Positions 25,113 to 33,983 are shown, counted from the stretch's first letter. The stretch: 64,000 bases of DNA from Lachnospiraceae bacterium (GCA_029338735.1 JAQYAY010000020.1:41400-105399); one strand, 5' to 3'. Made by a program: numbers and translations. The notes: generated by a model from the sequence alone, not told the origin.

Positions 25113-25723
25113 TACTTTGGATAATACTTACAATAGTTTTTATTATCATAGCTCTGCTGGCCTACTTCCTTTTTATCCCGATTGCCTTCTATGCCAGAGG
25201 CGATTTTGATGAGAAATCATTCAGGGTAGTGCTCCATGATCCGCTGAGATTTATCAGTCTGCGGTTTGACACTTCTCTGGATGAGAAGTTTTCACTCCGG
25301 CTGTTTTATTTTTTTAAAACAGGCAGGAAGAAAAAGGGTGATGAAGAGCAGAAGGATAAAAAGAAAAAAAAGGATACAGGGGATGGGACAAAGGAAAAAG
25401 GAAAAAAGAAGGGCGGACTTAAGAACTTTGTGAAAAAAAGGCTTGGAGTCATTATAAAGAGTATTTTTGCTTTCCTTAAGAGATGCAGAATTCATGTAAG
25501 TAACTGCGATATTTCTTTTTCAACAGGAGAGCCGGACTCATCTGCACTCATCTATGGCGGTATAGCATCCCTTCCATTCATGTACGGGAAGAAGACACAT
25601 GTAGATGTGGATCTGATGAGTGATGATCCTTTCGTCAGGGGACATCTGAAAATCAGTGGTTCTATTTTTATCTGTATTCTGTTATACTATGTAATAAAGA
25701 TTGTGGTGACAAAAGGAGAATGA
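25109..25723 (+). CDS. DUF2953 membrane protein (YtfI-like)
   Basis: The 204-residue protein has one N-terminal membrane helix (4-26), a strand-rich segment, a very lysine-rich linker (about 73-110), and a C-terminal DUF2953-like part. That part includes HVSNCDISFSTGEPDSSALIYGGIASL and DDPFVRGHLKISGSIFI and ends in a second hydrophobic helix. In Bacillus and Clostridia this family (YtfI) sits next to gerW (ytfJ), exactly as here, and is linked to sporulation or germination. It overlaps the PBP gene by 4 bp. Biochemical role unknown. Confidence 0.8.
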   Translation: MILWIILTIVFIIIALLAYFLFIPIAFYARGDFDEKSFRVVLHDPLRFISLRFDTSLDEKFSLRLFYFFKTGRKKKGDEEQKDKKKKKDTGDGTKEKGKKKGGLKNFVKKRLGVIIKSIFAFLKRCRIHVSNCDISFSTGEPDSSALIYGGIASLPFMYGKKTHVDVDLMSDDPFVRGHLKISGSIFICILLYYVIKIVVTKGE

Positions 25724-25725
25724 TC

Positions 25726-26154
25726 ATGACAAGAGATACGTTCAATAATACAGTGAGTTCCCTGTTTGAAGGACTCGACAAGAATTTTTCCACAAAGCAG
25801 GTAATAGGCGATCCGGTTCAGGTCGGCGAGACAACGATCATCCCTATAATTGATCTGTCATTTGGTATGATAAGCGGGGCATTCAATGGTGAGAAGAATT
25901 CTAACAGTGCCGGCGGAGTAGGCGTGAAGGCACGTCCGCAGTCAGTGCTCGTGATAAAGGGCGATTCTGTGAGGCTCATGGATATCGGAACCAGGACAGG
26001 AATGGACAAGCTGCTCGATCTCGTCCCTGATTTTGTCGATATGATCAGAGGAAAAATGAGTAATAAAGCATCAAATAAAGAAGAAGATAAAGAAGCCAGA
26101 GAAGCCGCAAAAGAAGAAATAGAGGAGAGAGTACAAAAAGCAAGTGAGAGTTGA
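25726..26154 (+). CDS. GerW/YtfJ-family spore protein
   Basis: AAAGGAG at 25712-25718 is well spaced for ATG 25726 and too close for ATG 25720, so I use 25726 (142 residues). The core (VIGDPVQVGETTIIPIIDLSFG, GGVGVKARPQSVLVIKGDSVRLMDIG) is the YtfJ/GerW signature, a protein needed for SleB-dependent spore germination in Bacillus. A charged, Ala/Glu/Lys-rich tail ends the protein. Its last residues (SES, stop) lie inside a GAGTTGAGAGTT-type repeat. It indicates an endospore-forming ancestry. Confidence 0.87.
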   Translation: MTRDTFNNTVSSLFEGLDKNFSTKQVIGDPVQVGETTIIPIIDLSFGMISGAFNGEKNSNSAGGVGVKARPQSVLVIKGDSVRLMDIGTRTGMDKLLDLVPDFVDMIRGKMSNKASNKEEDKEAREAAKEEIEERVQKASES

Positions 26155-26180
26155 GAGTTGTGAGTTACGAGTTATGAGTT
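26146..26180 (+). repeat. GAGTTATGAGTT-family repeat at the gerW 3' end
   Basis: Five degenerate heptamers of the form GAGTTRY (GAGAGTTGAGAGTTG, then GTTACGAGTTATGAGTT) overlap the last codons and stop of gerW. An inverted copy lies at 26277-26314, beyond the terminator. Confidence 0.65.
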
Positions 26181-26209
26181 GCAATTTAAAGTAAGTTTGC
26201 AATAAAAAA

Positions 26210-26242
26210 GGAGATGACTATTTCTAGCATCTCCTTTATTTT
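26210..26242. terminator. Bidirectional terminator between gerW and rpmB
   Basis: GGAGATG (26210-26216) pairs with CATCTCC (26228-26234), with CTA/TAG extending the stem inside. An A-run lies before it and a T-run after. It sits between convergent genes. Confidence 0.85.
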
Positions 26243-26276
26243 TAATTGTTGGATTAAGAAATGATTGTGTTAAAAG

Positions 26277-26314
26277 CTCTTAACTCTTAACTCATAACTT
26301 TTAACTCACAACTC
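26277..26314 (-). repeat. GAGTTATGAGTT-family repeat (inverted copy) at the rpmB 3' end
   Basis: AACTCTTAACTCATAACTTT and AACTCACAACTCAT are heptamers of the same family in opposite orientation to 26146-26180. They end two bases before the rpmB stop codon. With the other copy they could form a long imperfect stem around the terminator. Confidence 0.65.
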
Positions 26315-26315
26315 A

Positions 26316-26501
26316 TCAGGCTCTCTCAACAGCACCGGAACGAAGACAGGAAGTGCAGACGTATAATCTCTTAGGAGCACCGTTTACGATACATTTAACA
26401 GACTTTACGTTTGATTTCCAGATTCGGTTCGATCTTCTATGAGAATGGCTCACATTGTTTCCGAAGTGAGCGCCTTTGCCACAGATAGCACACTTTGCCA
26501 T
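26316..26501 (-). CDS. rpmB: 50S ribosomal protein L28
   Basis: The 61-residue protein MAKCAICGKGAHFGNNVSHS, with RRSNRIWKSNVKSV and a C-terminal LYVCTSCLRSG, is L28 of the four-cysteine (CxxC ... CxxC) zinc-binding type. AAGGAGG precedes the ATG. The leader contains a small stem, GTGTCG with CGACAC (26541-26558). A TTGTTT/TACAAT pair upstream on the minus strand is a possible promoter. It is transcribed alone, convergent with gerW and divergent from the asp23 operon, which is its usual place in Firmicutes. Confidence 0.96.
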   Translation of the reverse strand: MAKCAICGKGAHFGNNVSHSHRRSNRIWKSNVKSVKCIVNGAPKRLYVCTSCLRSGAVERA

Positions 26502-26609
26502 TTCTTAGCACCTCCTTATCGAATAATCTGCTTTATAAAAGTGTCGTCTTCGCGACACAACTATTGTATTTTACCAAATCGTTAAACAAAATGCAAGTAC
26601 TTTTTTATG

Positions 26610-26637
26610 TTGAATTTTTCAGAAATTACGATATAAT
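26610..26637 (+). promoter_or_regulatory. Promoter of the asp23-fakA-recG operon
   Basis: TTGAAT (26610-26615) and a perfect TATAAT (26632-26637) are 16 bases apart, 36 bases before the asp23-like ATG. Confidence 0.6.
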
Positions 26638-26673
26638 AAAGTATATTTGTTTTGAATCAGTTAGGAGGAATTT

Positions 26674-27039
26674 ATGCAGGCACAGGGTCAGATGGAGAAT
26701 GATCTCGGAAAGATCATTATCGATACCGACGTTATTGCCACCTACGCAGGCGCCGTTGCAGTCGAGTGCTTTGGTATTGTGGGAATGGCAGCGGTCAATA
26801 TGAAGGATGGTCTCGTGAAGCTCCTGAAGAAGGAGTATTTAGGACATGGCATCCAGGTTCATTACAACGAGGATGGAAGTATTTCACTTGATTTCCACTG
26901 CATTATCAGCTATGGGGTTTCTATCGCAGCAGTAGCTGCCAATCTTCGGGAGACAGTCAGGTACAAGGTAGAGGAATTCACAGGAATCTCTGTAGACAAG
27001 ATAAATATTTATATCGAGGGCGTTCGCGTCATAGACTAA
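26674..27039 (+). CDS. Asp23/Gls24-family (YloU-like) protein
   Basis: The 121-residue protein has the DUF322 core: GKIIIDTDVIATYAGAVAVECFGIVGMA, then GIQVHYNEDGSISLDFHCIISYGVSIAAVAANLRETVRYKVEEFTG, then KINIYIEGVRV. Members are envelope-stress-linked proteins. In Firmicutes this one (YloU) sits directly before the DAK2-domain fakA gene, as here. TAGGAGG precedes the ATG. There is no membrane segment. The precise role is not established for this subgroup. Confidence 0.9.
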   Translation: MQAQGQMENDLGKIIIDTDVIATYAGAVAVECFGIVGMAAVNMKDGLVKLLKKEYLGHGIQVHYNEDGSISLDFHCIISYGVSIAAVAANLRETVRYKVEEFTGISVDKINIYIEGVRVID

Positions 27040-27049
27040 GGAGGATACA

Positions 27050-28687
27050 TTGGCTATTAATTCAATAGATGCAGCCCAGCTGTCAAAGACCTTCCTTGCT
27101 GGCGCCCGTTATCTTGAAAATCAGAAAGATCATATCAATGAGCTGAACGTATTCCCAGTACCAGATGGTGATACCGGTACGAATATGACAGCTACGATCA
27201 TGTCAGCTGCCCAGGCTGTTTCAGCGATCAAGGATCCTGATATGAAGACCTTGTCCAAGGCTATCTCTTCAGGATCACTCCGTGGAGCAAGAGGTAATTC
27301 AGGAGTTATCCTGTCACAGCTCTTCAGAGGATTCACGAAGGTCATCAAGACCGTAGATACTATAGATGCAAAGACTCTTGCAGAAGGATTTGAAAAGGCT
27401 ACTCAGACAGCATACAGAGCGGTCATGCAGCCAAAGGAAGGAACAATCCTTACAGTTGCCAAGGCTGCAAGCGATGCGGCAACAGAAGCTGCCGGACAGA
27501 CAGATGACCTGCTAGAGATCGGACAGAAGATTGTAGATGCCGCAACAGCAGCTCTTGAGTCTACGCCTGATCTCCTTCCGGTACTGAAGGAAGCAGGAGT
27601 AGTAGATTCAGGTGGTTCAGGACTTCTCGAAGTCCTGAAAGGCGGATTTGACTATCTGTCTGGCAAGAATATAGATATCACAATCGCTGCAGAAACACCT
27701 GATGAAGAAAAGATAGCTGAAGAGGAAGAAGTAAAGTACGAGTATAGTGTTTCTTTCTCGCTCCGGGCATTTGAGAGCTTTGCAGCAGGAGTGGATTCTG
27801 ATCTCGCTGCTTACCTCAATGGAATAGGAACTGAGGTAAAGCTGACGGCAGACAGCAAGAAGATGGATATCTCACTTCTTACCAATGCTCCAGGCAAGGC
27901 ACTGAATCATGCTGTAAAGATAGGTGACGCCTACAGCATTAAAATCACAAATGTAAAGCTTGATGGAAAGACTGATGCAGCCTCTGCTGAAAAGGCCGAA
28001 GAAGCACCTGCGCCGGCAGAGCCTGAAAAGGAAATCGGTTTTGTAGCAGTATCCTGTGGAGAGGGACTTGACAGCATCTTCAAAGAGCTTGGCGCAGATG
28101 TAGTCATAAAGGGCGGACAGACGATGAATCCGTCTACCGATGATATCCTGAAGGCCGCAGAGAAGGTAAATGCGAAGAATGTATTTATTCTTCCTAATAA
28201 TAAAAATATAGTACTTGCCGCCAGTCAGGCAGCTGAACTGCTGAAGGATAAGAAGGCAATAGTGCTTCCTGCAAAGACTATTCCGCAGGGAATCACAGCT
28301 CTTGTGAATTTCATTCCTGATCAGTCAGTGGAAGAGAATGAAGAGAGAATGAAGGAAGAGCTTGCCAATGTGAAGACCGGTGAGATCACATACTCTATCC
28401 GTGACACTTCAATTGATGGAAGAGCCATCAAGGCCGGTGACTATATGGGGCTCACTGATGATGGCATCAGGGCTGTAAATCCTTCAATCCGAGAGGCATT
28501 TATGGAGATGCTTGGGGAGATGGTGACAGAGGATTCATCACTCCTTACCATCTATACAGGTGCTGATTCGAATGCTGGTGAGACAGAAGAAATCCAGAAC
28601 AGGATCAAAAAGGAATATCCTTCACTTGAGGTCGATGTCCAGAATGGTGGACAGAACGTATATTACTATATCGTAAGTGTTGAGTGA
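27050..28687 (+). CDS. fakA: DAK2-domain fatty acid kinase subunit (YloV/FakA)
   Basis: The start is TTG 27050, six bases after AGGAGG; no ATG is near. The 545-residue protein has an N-terminal DAK2 (DhaL-like) domain with NVFPVPDGDTGTNM, SGSLRGARGNSGVILSQ and VVDSGGSGLLEVL, a central part with an Ala/Glu/Pro-rich linker (about 310-325), and a C-terminal YloV-type domain with GGQTMNPSTDDIL, VFILPNNKNIVLAA and YTGADSN. FakA phosphorylates fatty acids held by FakB proteins for membrane lipid synthesis. The stop overlaps recG. Confidence 0.92.
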   Translation: MAINSIDAAQLSKTFLAGARYLENQKDHINELNVFPVPDGDTGTNMTATIMSAAQAVSAIKDPDMKTLSKAISSGSLRGARGNSGVILSQLFRGFTKVIKTVDTIDAKTLAEGFEKATQTAYRAVMQPKEGTILTVAKAASDAATEAAGQTDDLLEIGQKIVDAATAALESTPDLLPVLKEAGVVDSGGSGLLEVLKGGFDYLSGKNIDITIAAETPDEEKIAEEEEVKYEYSVSFSLRAFESFAAGVDSDLAAYLNGIGTEVKLTADSKKMDISLLTNAPGKALNHAVKIGDAYSIKITNVKLDGKTDAASAEKAEEAPAPAEPEKEIGFVAVSCGEGLDSIFKELGADVVIKGGQTMNPSTDDILKAAEKVNAKNVFILPNNKNIVLAASQAAELLKDKKAIVLPAKTIPQGITALVNFIPDQSVEENEERMKEELANVKTGEITYSIRDTSIDGRAIKAGDYMGLTDDGIRAVNPSIREAFMEMLGEMVTEDSSLLTIYTGADSNAGETEEIQNRIKKEYPSLEVDVQNGGQNVYYYIVSVE

Positions 28688-30726
28688 TGAAACTAAGTGA
28701 TGATATCACAGTCATAAAGGGAATCGGAATAAAGACGGCCGCCCCGTTCAGGAGGGCGGGCGTCTTTTTAGTCTATGATCTGCTGACATATTATCCATCT
28801 TCATACAAGAGCTATCCGCCTGTTTCGGAAGTACTGGATGCAGATGATGGAGTGAATGTGGCACTCTGTGTCCCTGTCAGAAAAATAGATGAGAGATATG
28901 TGAATGGCAGACTCATGAGCATAGGACACGCGTCCATTTATGGGACACCTGTACAGTTTGTCTGGTTCAATAACCGCTTTCTGAAGAGGATGATCAATCC
29001 CGGACTCAGATATGTTTTCTATGGGAAGATTTCTTATAAGTCAAAGATTCCCGAGATCGTGCAGCCACAGATTTTTTCAGTAAGAGATTATGAGAAAATA
29101 GTCGGCAAGAAGCTGCCGGTATACCCGAAGGTATTCGGCCTGACTGATAAGATGATAGAAAAGGCTGTAAAAAATGTACTGGCTGAGATACAGATAAGTG
29201 AATATCTGCCATCTGATATCATTGATCAGTACAGTCTCTGTGATATAGATACAGCCTTCAGAAATATACATTTTCCGGATAGTGATGAGCTTCTGGTTGC
29301 AGCACAGAAGAGACTGAAATTCGATGAGTTTTTTTTCTTCATGCTGTCACAGCGGAGGCTTGCTGAGAAAGAAGCACAGATACCAAATACACTGGGAACA
29401 TTCGATACTTCTGTTGCAGATCAGATCAGGAAGTCTCTTCCATACAGCCTGACAAAAGGGCAGGAGAAGGCTTTAGGAGATGTGCTGTCTGATTTCAATG
29501 GCAGCTACATTACTCAGCGGCTGATACAGGGAGATGTAGGAAGCGGCAAGACAATCGTGGCATTTATTGCAATGGCTGTTATGGAGATGAATGGATATGT
29601 GTCAGCGATTATGGCTCCTACGGAAGTGCTTGCCAGACAGCATTATGAGAAGTTCCGGAAGTTGGTTGAATCTCTTGGACTTGATATACCTTGTGTGCTT
29701 CTGACAGGACATGTCAAGGGGAAGGCAAGAACTGCAACCCTTGAAGAGATAGCTTCCGGAGAGCCGATGTTTGTGATTGGGACTCATGCGCTGTTTCAGG
29801 AAAAGGTTGAATTTCAGAACCTGGGACTCGTGATCACTGATGAGCAGCACAGATTTGGCGTGAAGCAGAGAGATGCCCTGTCATCAAAGGGTGACGATGT
29901 CTTTTCAATAGTCATGAGTGCGACCCCGATCCCGAGGACCCTTGCACTGATCCTCTATCAGGGACTTAATATCTCAACGATCACTGAGAAGCCTTCGGTC
30001 AGAAAGCCGCTTAAGAATGCTGTGATCACTCCAGCAATGCGTAAAAATGCATATTCTCTTTTTATAAAAGAAATCAGGGCCGGACATCAGGGAATCATCA
30101 TCTGCCCTCTTGTGGAGCCAAGTGAGAATGCAGAGGGAGAGAACGTAGAAGAATATTATGAAAAGATAAGAAAAGCATTTCCGTCAGATATCACTATCGG
30201 GAAACTGTTCGGGCCAATGCCAGCCGATGAGAAAGAAAAAGCAATGGATGATTTTTCATCAGGAAAAACTTCTCTAATCGTATCGACTACCGTAATAGAG
30301 GTAGGAGTTGATGTACCTGATGCAACTGTCATCATGATAGAGGATGCACAGAAATTCGGCCTTGCACAGCTGCATCAGCTTCGCGGGCGAGTAGGTAGAG
30401 GAGATGCGCAGGGCTACTGCATTTTCGTGGACACTAGTGGGGCGAAGGAGCCTTCAAAGAGGCTTCAGCTGCTTCAGCAGTCAAATGATGGATTTTATCT
30501 GGCTAATGCGGATCTTAAAATGCGTGGCCCGGGAGATACATTCGGAGTGCGTCAGTCAGGCGACATAGCCTTCCGGCTGGCTGATATCTACAGCGATTCT
30601 GAAATCCTGCACTGTGCATCACAGAGTGTTGATCAGATCATGAAAGAAGATCCATCTCTGTCAAAATATCCGGAGCTCTGTAATCATGTGCAGGAATTAT
30701 CGGACAGGACATACAGCAATCTCTGA
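28687..30726 (+). CDS. recG: ATP-dependent DNA helicase RecG
   Basis: The start is ATG 28687 within the fakA TGA (TGATG). The 679-residue protein has an N-terminal wedge/OB domain (IKGIGIKTAAPFRRAGVF, LLTYYPSSY), and SF2 motifs: RLIQGDVGSGKT (Walker A), APTEVLARQHY, VLLTGHVKG, ITDEQHRFGV (DExH box), MSATPIPRT, and QLHQLRGRVGRG (motif VI). It remodels stalled forks and Holliday junctions. This wedge-then-helicase order is diagnostic. It completes the yloU-fakA-recG cluster. Confidence 0.96.
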   Translation: MKLSDDITVIKGIGIKTAAPFRRAGVFLVYDLLTYYPSSYKSYPPVSEVLDADDGVNVALCVPVRKIDERYVNGRLMSIGHASIYGTPVQFVWFNNRFLKRMINPGLRYVFYGKISYKSKIPEIVQPQIFSVRDYEKIVGKKLPVYPKVFGLTDKMIEKAVKNVLAEIQISEYLPSDIIDQYSLCDIDTAFRNIHFPDSDELLVAAQKRLKFDEFFFFMLSQRRLAEKEAQIPNTLGTFDTSVADQIRKSLPYSLTKGQEKALGDVLSDFNGSYITQRLIQGDVGSGKTIVAFIAMAVMEMNGYVSAIMAPTEVLARQHYEKFRKLVESLGLDIPCVLLTGHVKGKARTATLEEIASGEPMFVIGTHALFQEKVEFQNLGLVITDEQHRFGVKQRDALSSKGDDVFSIVMSATPIPRTLALILYQGLNISTITEKPSVRKPLKNAVITPAMRKNAYSLFIKEIRAGHQGIIICPLVEPSENAEGENVEEYYEKIRKAFPSDITIGKLFGPMPADEKEKAMDDFSSGKTSLIVSTTVIEVGVDVPDATVIMIEDAQKFGLAQLHQLRGRVGRGDAQGYCIFVDTSGAKEPSKRLQLLQQSNDGFYLANADLKMRGPGDTFGVRQSGDIAFRLADIYSDSEILHCASQSVDQIMKEDPSLSKYPELCNHVQELSDRTYSNL

Positions 30727-30760
30727 TCCATAACCCCTAACCCCTGGCTCCTAACCTCTG
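30727..30760 (+). repeat. CCTAACCCC-type degenerate intergenic repeat
   Basis: CATAACCCCTAACCCCTGG and GCTCCTAACCTCTG are degenerate heptamers filling the gap after recG. On the other strand they read GGGGTTAGGGG. Similar stretches occur at 18064-18086 and 53178-53198. Confidence 0.5.
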
Positions 30761-30784
30761 ACACCATTACAAAGGAGAAATACA

Positions 30785-32527
30785 ATGTCATTCGATGGAA
30801 TTACCGTGCATGCGCTTGCACGTGAACTGAATACGGCTCTGAAGGGTGGCAGGATCACAAAGATTGCCCAGCCGCAGCCTGAGGAGCTCATTATAACTGT
30901 AAAGAGCAATGGGAACAAGTATCTGCTGTTAATGAATGCGAATGCTTCACTTCCTCTTATTTATCTGACTCAGGAGAATGAGGTATCACCTCTCAAGGCT
31001 CCGGGATTTCTGATGCTGCTCCGCAAGTACATAGGGAGCGGCATCATAGAAGAAGTGACCCAGCCAGGACTCGAAAGAGTCATCAGACTTCGTATACGTC
31101 ATCTCGATGAGCTCGGAGATGAGGCCATCAAGTACCTGTACATTGAGATAATGGGCAAGTATTCCAATATCATTTTTACAGATGACAATAATAAGATAAT
31201 AGATTCGATAAAGAGGATAGGTGCCAATACCTCTAGTGTGCGTGAGGTCCTTCCGGGCAGGGATTATTTCATTCCGGCACAGAAGGATAAATACAATCCG
31301 TTTGAGATATCGGAGACGATGTTCAAAGAAGATATACTGCGCAGACCGCATGAGACCGCAAAGGCTATAAGCTCAGGAGTGGTGGGTTTTTCTTATGTGA
31401 CATCAAATGAGCTCTGCCTTGAGGCAGATGTGGATCCTGCTGTATCTACAGCTGCACTTACAACAGATGATAAGGAGAATCTGTACCGGGCATTTACACG
31501 CCTTCTTGACACAATAGAAAATAAACCGGATGAACCAGTCATTTATTCGGATCCGGTGACGAAAAAGCCACTTGAATTCTCAGCCTGGCCGCTTCTTGCA
31601 TATGCAGACTCCGAGAAAAAAGAACTGTCAAGCGTCAGTGAAATGCTCTATACATTCTATGCTTCGAAGAATACATATTCCAATATGAAACAGCGCTCGG
31701 CAGATCTGAGGAAAAATGTGAAGAACCTGCTCGAGCGTGAATCAAAAAAGCTGAATCTGCAGGAAAAACAGCTGAAGAGCACTGAGAAAATGGACAAATA
31801 CCGTGTGTATGGAGAACTGCTGCATACCTATGGATATTCTGCTCCTGAGGGTGCAAAGTCGATCGAAGTGACAAATTATTATACGAATGAGCCGCTTACG
31901 ATTCCTCTTGATCCTGAGAAAACAGCCATGGAGTGTGCCCAGAATTACTTCAAACGCTATGACAAGCTCAAGCGAACAAAGGAAGCAGTATCTGTCCAGA
32001 TAGAAGAGACACAGAAGAATATTGACCAGCTGGACTCAGTCCTTACATCTCTTGACATGGCAGAGGATGAGGGCGATCTGTCTGATATCAGGAAAGAGCT
32101 GATAGCAGCAGGCTTTTTGCATAAGAATTCTCATGGCAAAAAGGAAAAGGCACTTAAAGCAAAACCGCTTCATTTTGTGACAGACGATGGCTTCGACATT
32201 TTTGTAGGAAAAAATAATTACCAGAACGAGTATGTGACCTTCAAAGTGGCAGATTCCGATGACTGGTGGTTCCATGCCAGGAAGATACCGGGGTCACATG
32301 TAGTCGTAAAGACAAATGGAAAAGAACTGCCCGATAAGGACTATGAGATAGCGGCCCAGATAGCAGCCTATTATTCCAAAGGCAGGGACAATGACAAGAC
32401 TGATGTCGATTATGTCAAGAAGAAGGAACTGCGGAAAGTGACAGGCGGGGCTCCCGGATTTGTGATTTATCACACGAATTACTCTATGACTGTGCATCCG
32501 CAGATTACAGGAGTCAGAAAGCTATAA
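30785..32527 (+). CDS. rqcH: RqcH-type NFACT protein (ribosome quality control)
   Basis: The 580-residue protein has the NFACT layout: NFACT-N (FDGITVHALARELNTALKGGRITKI, GFLMLLRKYIG), a helix-hairpin and long coiled coil (about 280-440) and NFACT-R at the C-terminus (DGFDIFVGKNNYQNEYVTFK, DDWWFHARKIPGSHVVVK). RqcH/Rqc2 binds obstructed 50S subunits and adds alanine tails to stalled peptides. It is often annotated as a fibronectin-binding protein. AAAGGAG precedes the ATG. It appears monocistronic, with a strong promoter starting just after it. Confidence 0.92.
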   Translation: MSFDGITVHALARELNTALKGGRITKIAQPQPEELIITVKSNGNKYLLLMNANASLPLIYLTQENEVSPLKAPGFLMLLRKYIGSGIIEEVTQPGLERVIRLRIRHLDELGDEAIKYLYIEIMGKYSNIIFTDDNNKIIDSIKRIGANTSSVREVLPGRDYFIPAQKDKYNPFEISETMFKEDILRRPHETAKAISSGVVGFSYVTSNELCLEADVDPAVSTAALTTDDKENLYRAFTRLLDTIENKPDEPVIYSDPVTKKPLEFSAWPLLAYADSEKKELSSVSEMLYTFYASKNTYSNMKQRSADLRKNVKNLLERESKKLNLQEKQLKSTEKMDKYRVYGELLHTYGYSAPEGAKSIEVTNYYTNEPLTIPLDPEKTAMECAQNYFKRYDKLKRTKEAVSVQIEETQKNIDQLDSVLTSLDMAEDEGDLSDIRKELIAAGFLHKNSHGKKEKALKAKPLHFVTDDGFDIFVGKNNYQNEYVTFKVADSDDWWFHARKIPGSHVVVKTNGKELPDKDYEIAAQIAAYYSKGRDNDKTDVDYVKKKELRKVTGGAPGFVIYHTNYSMTVHPQITGVRKL

Positions 32528-32528
32528 G

Positions 32529-32580
32529 CCATGAGTCTTAGGTTACGGGCTGGGAACTTTAAACTAAGAACTCAGAACTT
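32529..32580 (+). repeat. Degenerate intergenic repeat (GAGTCTTAGGTTA type)
   Basis: CATGAGTCTTAGGTTAC, GGGAACTTTAAACTAAGAAC and TCAGAAC form loose, partly inverted copies of the same heptameric theme seen at other junctions. It precedes the remA promoter. Confidence 0.35.
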
Positions 32581-32581
32581 T

Positions 32582-32610
32582 TTGACAAATAACAGCATAA
32601 GATTTATAAT
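32582..32610 (+). promoter_or_regulatory. Consensus promoter of the remA-gmk-rpoZ-rimO operon
   Basis: TTGACA (32582-32587) and TATAAT (32605-32610) with exactly 17 bases between match the sigma-A consensus perfectly. The next ATG is 32 bases downstream. It probably drives genes to at least recU, since gaps stay below 12 bases. Confidence 0.88.
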
Positions 32611-32641
32611 ACATTAGATTGTGTTCTGACAGGAGGCTTTT

Positions 32642-32893
32642 ATGCAGTTTATCAATATAGGCTATGGGAATCTGGTCAGCTCTGATAAGATTCTCTGCAT
32701 AGTTTCTCCGGATTCCGCACCGGTCAGAAGGCTGGTACAGAAGGCGAAGGAAGAAGGCACTCTTGTAGATGCAAGTCAGGGAAGGAAGACAAAGGGTGTG
32801 ATCGTGGCTGAGAACGGCAGGGTCATTCTCTCGGCTTTCAATCCGGAGACAATAGCAGGCAGAATGCATAGTGAGACCACAGACGAGGAATAG
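32642..32893 (+). CDS. remA: Extracellular matrix regulator RemA (DUF370)
   Basis: The 83-residue protein MQFINIGYGNLVSSDKILCI, with APVRRLVQKAKEEG and DASQGRKTKGVIV, is the DUF370/RemA family throughout. RemA is a small DNA-binding activator that in Bacillus subtilis forms rings and turns on biofilm matrix and osmoprotection operons. It sits next to gmk-rpoZ in many Firmicutes, as here. AGGAGG is well placed. What it controls in this organism is unknown. Confidence 0.92.
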   Translation: MQFINIGYGNLVSSDKILCIVSPDSAPVRRLVQKAKEEGTLVDASQGRKTKGVIVAENGRVILSAFNPETIAGRMHSETTDEE

Positions 32894-32895
32894 AC

Positions 32896-33540
32896 ATGGC
32901 AGAAGAAAAGGGACTTGTAATAGTACTTTCAGGTTTTTCCGGAGCAGGCAAGGGAACCATAATGAAGCACCTGCTGAATAAGTATCCGGGAAAGTATAAT
33001 CTTTCAATTTCCGCAACAACCCGTGACAAGAGACAGGGTGAAGAGGACGGGAGAGAATATTTTTTCAAGACCCGTGAGGAATTTGACAAAATGGTTGAAG
33101 AAGACGCATTCCTTGAGCATGCAACCTTCAACGGCAATTCATACGGGACTCCGAGGGCATATGTACAGCAGCTCATAGATGAAGGCAAGGATGTGATCCT
33201 TGAGATCGAGGTGAAGGGTGCTCTTCAGGTAAAGAAGATATTCCCTGACGCACTGCTTCTGTTCGTGACACCGCCTTCAGCTACAGAGCTTAAGAACCGT
33301 CTGGTCGGGAGAGGTACTGAGACGAGCGAGGTTGTCGCCCAGAGACTTGCGATTTCAGCTCATGAGGCCCAGCTGATGCCACAGTACGATTATCTCGTGA
33401 TCAATGACAGAATCGACGACAGCGTGGAGAGAGTGCATGAGATCATTCAGAGTGCACACTATGCCACTAAATATAATGACGGCACAATAGCAGAATTACA
33501 GGAAGAATTAAAAGCTTTTTCGAAAGGAGAAAATAAATGA
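32896..33540 (+). CDS. gmk: Guanylate kinase
   Basis: The 214-residue protein has P-loop SGFSGAGKG (12-20), the GMP-binding STTRxxRxGE region as SATTRDKRQGEEDGREYFF, LEHATFNGNSYGTPRAYV, and DVILEIEVKGALQVKKIFPDALLLFVTPPS. It phosphorylates GMP to GDP, supplying GTP and, in Firmicutes, setting (p)ppGpp sensitivity. It follows remA by 2 bases and overlaps rpoZ by 4. Length and motifs are normal. Confidence 0.97.
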   Translation: MAEEKGLVIVLSGFSGAGKGTIMKHLLNKYPGKYNLSISATTRDKRQGEEDGREYFFKTREEFDKMVEEDAFLEHATFNGNSYGTPRAYVQQLIDEGKDVILEIEVKGALQVKKIFPDALLLFVTPPSATELKNRLVGRGTETSEVVAQRLAISAHEAQLMPQYDYLVINDRIDDSVERVHEIIQSAHYATKYNDGTIAELQEELKAFSKGENK

Positions 33541-33983
33541 TACATCCATCCTATGTGGAACTGATGAAGGTAGTAAATGAGGGAACAGACGTAGGTGAAG
33601 AGCCAGTTGTAAACAGCCGTTATTCTATCGTTTGTGCTACCGCCAAGAGAGCCAGACAGCTGATCGATGGAAAAGCACCTCTTATTGATACGAAGCCTAA
33701 GGAAAAGCCACTTTCTGTAGCAGTAAGAGAGCTCTATACGGGAGAACTGCAGATCCTCACAGATGAAGAGGCTGCACAGAAGGCTGCTGAAGAGGCAGAA
33801 CTCAAGGAGATCCTTGAGCAGCGTCAGAGAGAAGCTGCACAGAAGGCTGAGGAATCAAAAAAACAGCTCGATGCAGAAGAAGCAGATGAGCCGGATGCAG
33901 AAGACACATCTGATGAAGATGATTTTGAGGATGTAGATGGCAATGAATCTTCAGATACTGAAGATCCGGAAGATAACGAATGA
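33537..33983 (+). CDS. rpoZ: RNA polymerase omega subunit with acidic tail
   Basis: The first 65 residues are omega: MIHPSYVELMK, then SRYSIVCATAKRARQLIDG and a KPLSVAVRELYTGEL strand. The remaining 80 residues are a charged helix (about 75-115, Glu/Lys/Gln-rich) and a strongly acidic Asp/Glu tail with almost no hydrophobic residues. Typical Firmicutes omega is 65-90 residues, so this tail is unusually long. Omega stabilises the beta' subunit. The gene overlaps gmk and rimO by 4 bp at each side. Confidence 0.9.
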   Translation: MIHPSYVELMKVVNEGTDVGEEPVVNSRYSIVCATAKRARQLIDGKAPLIDTKPKEKPLSVAVRELYTGELQILTDEEAAQKAAEEAELKEILEQRQREAAQKAEESKKQLDAEEADEPDAEDTSDEDDFEDVDGNESSDTEDPEDNE

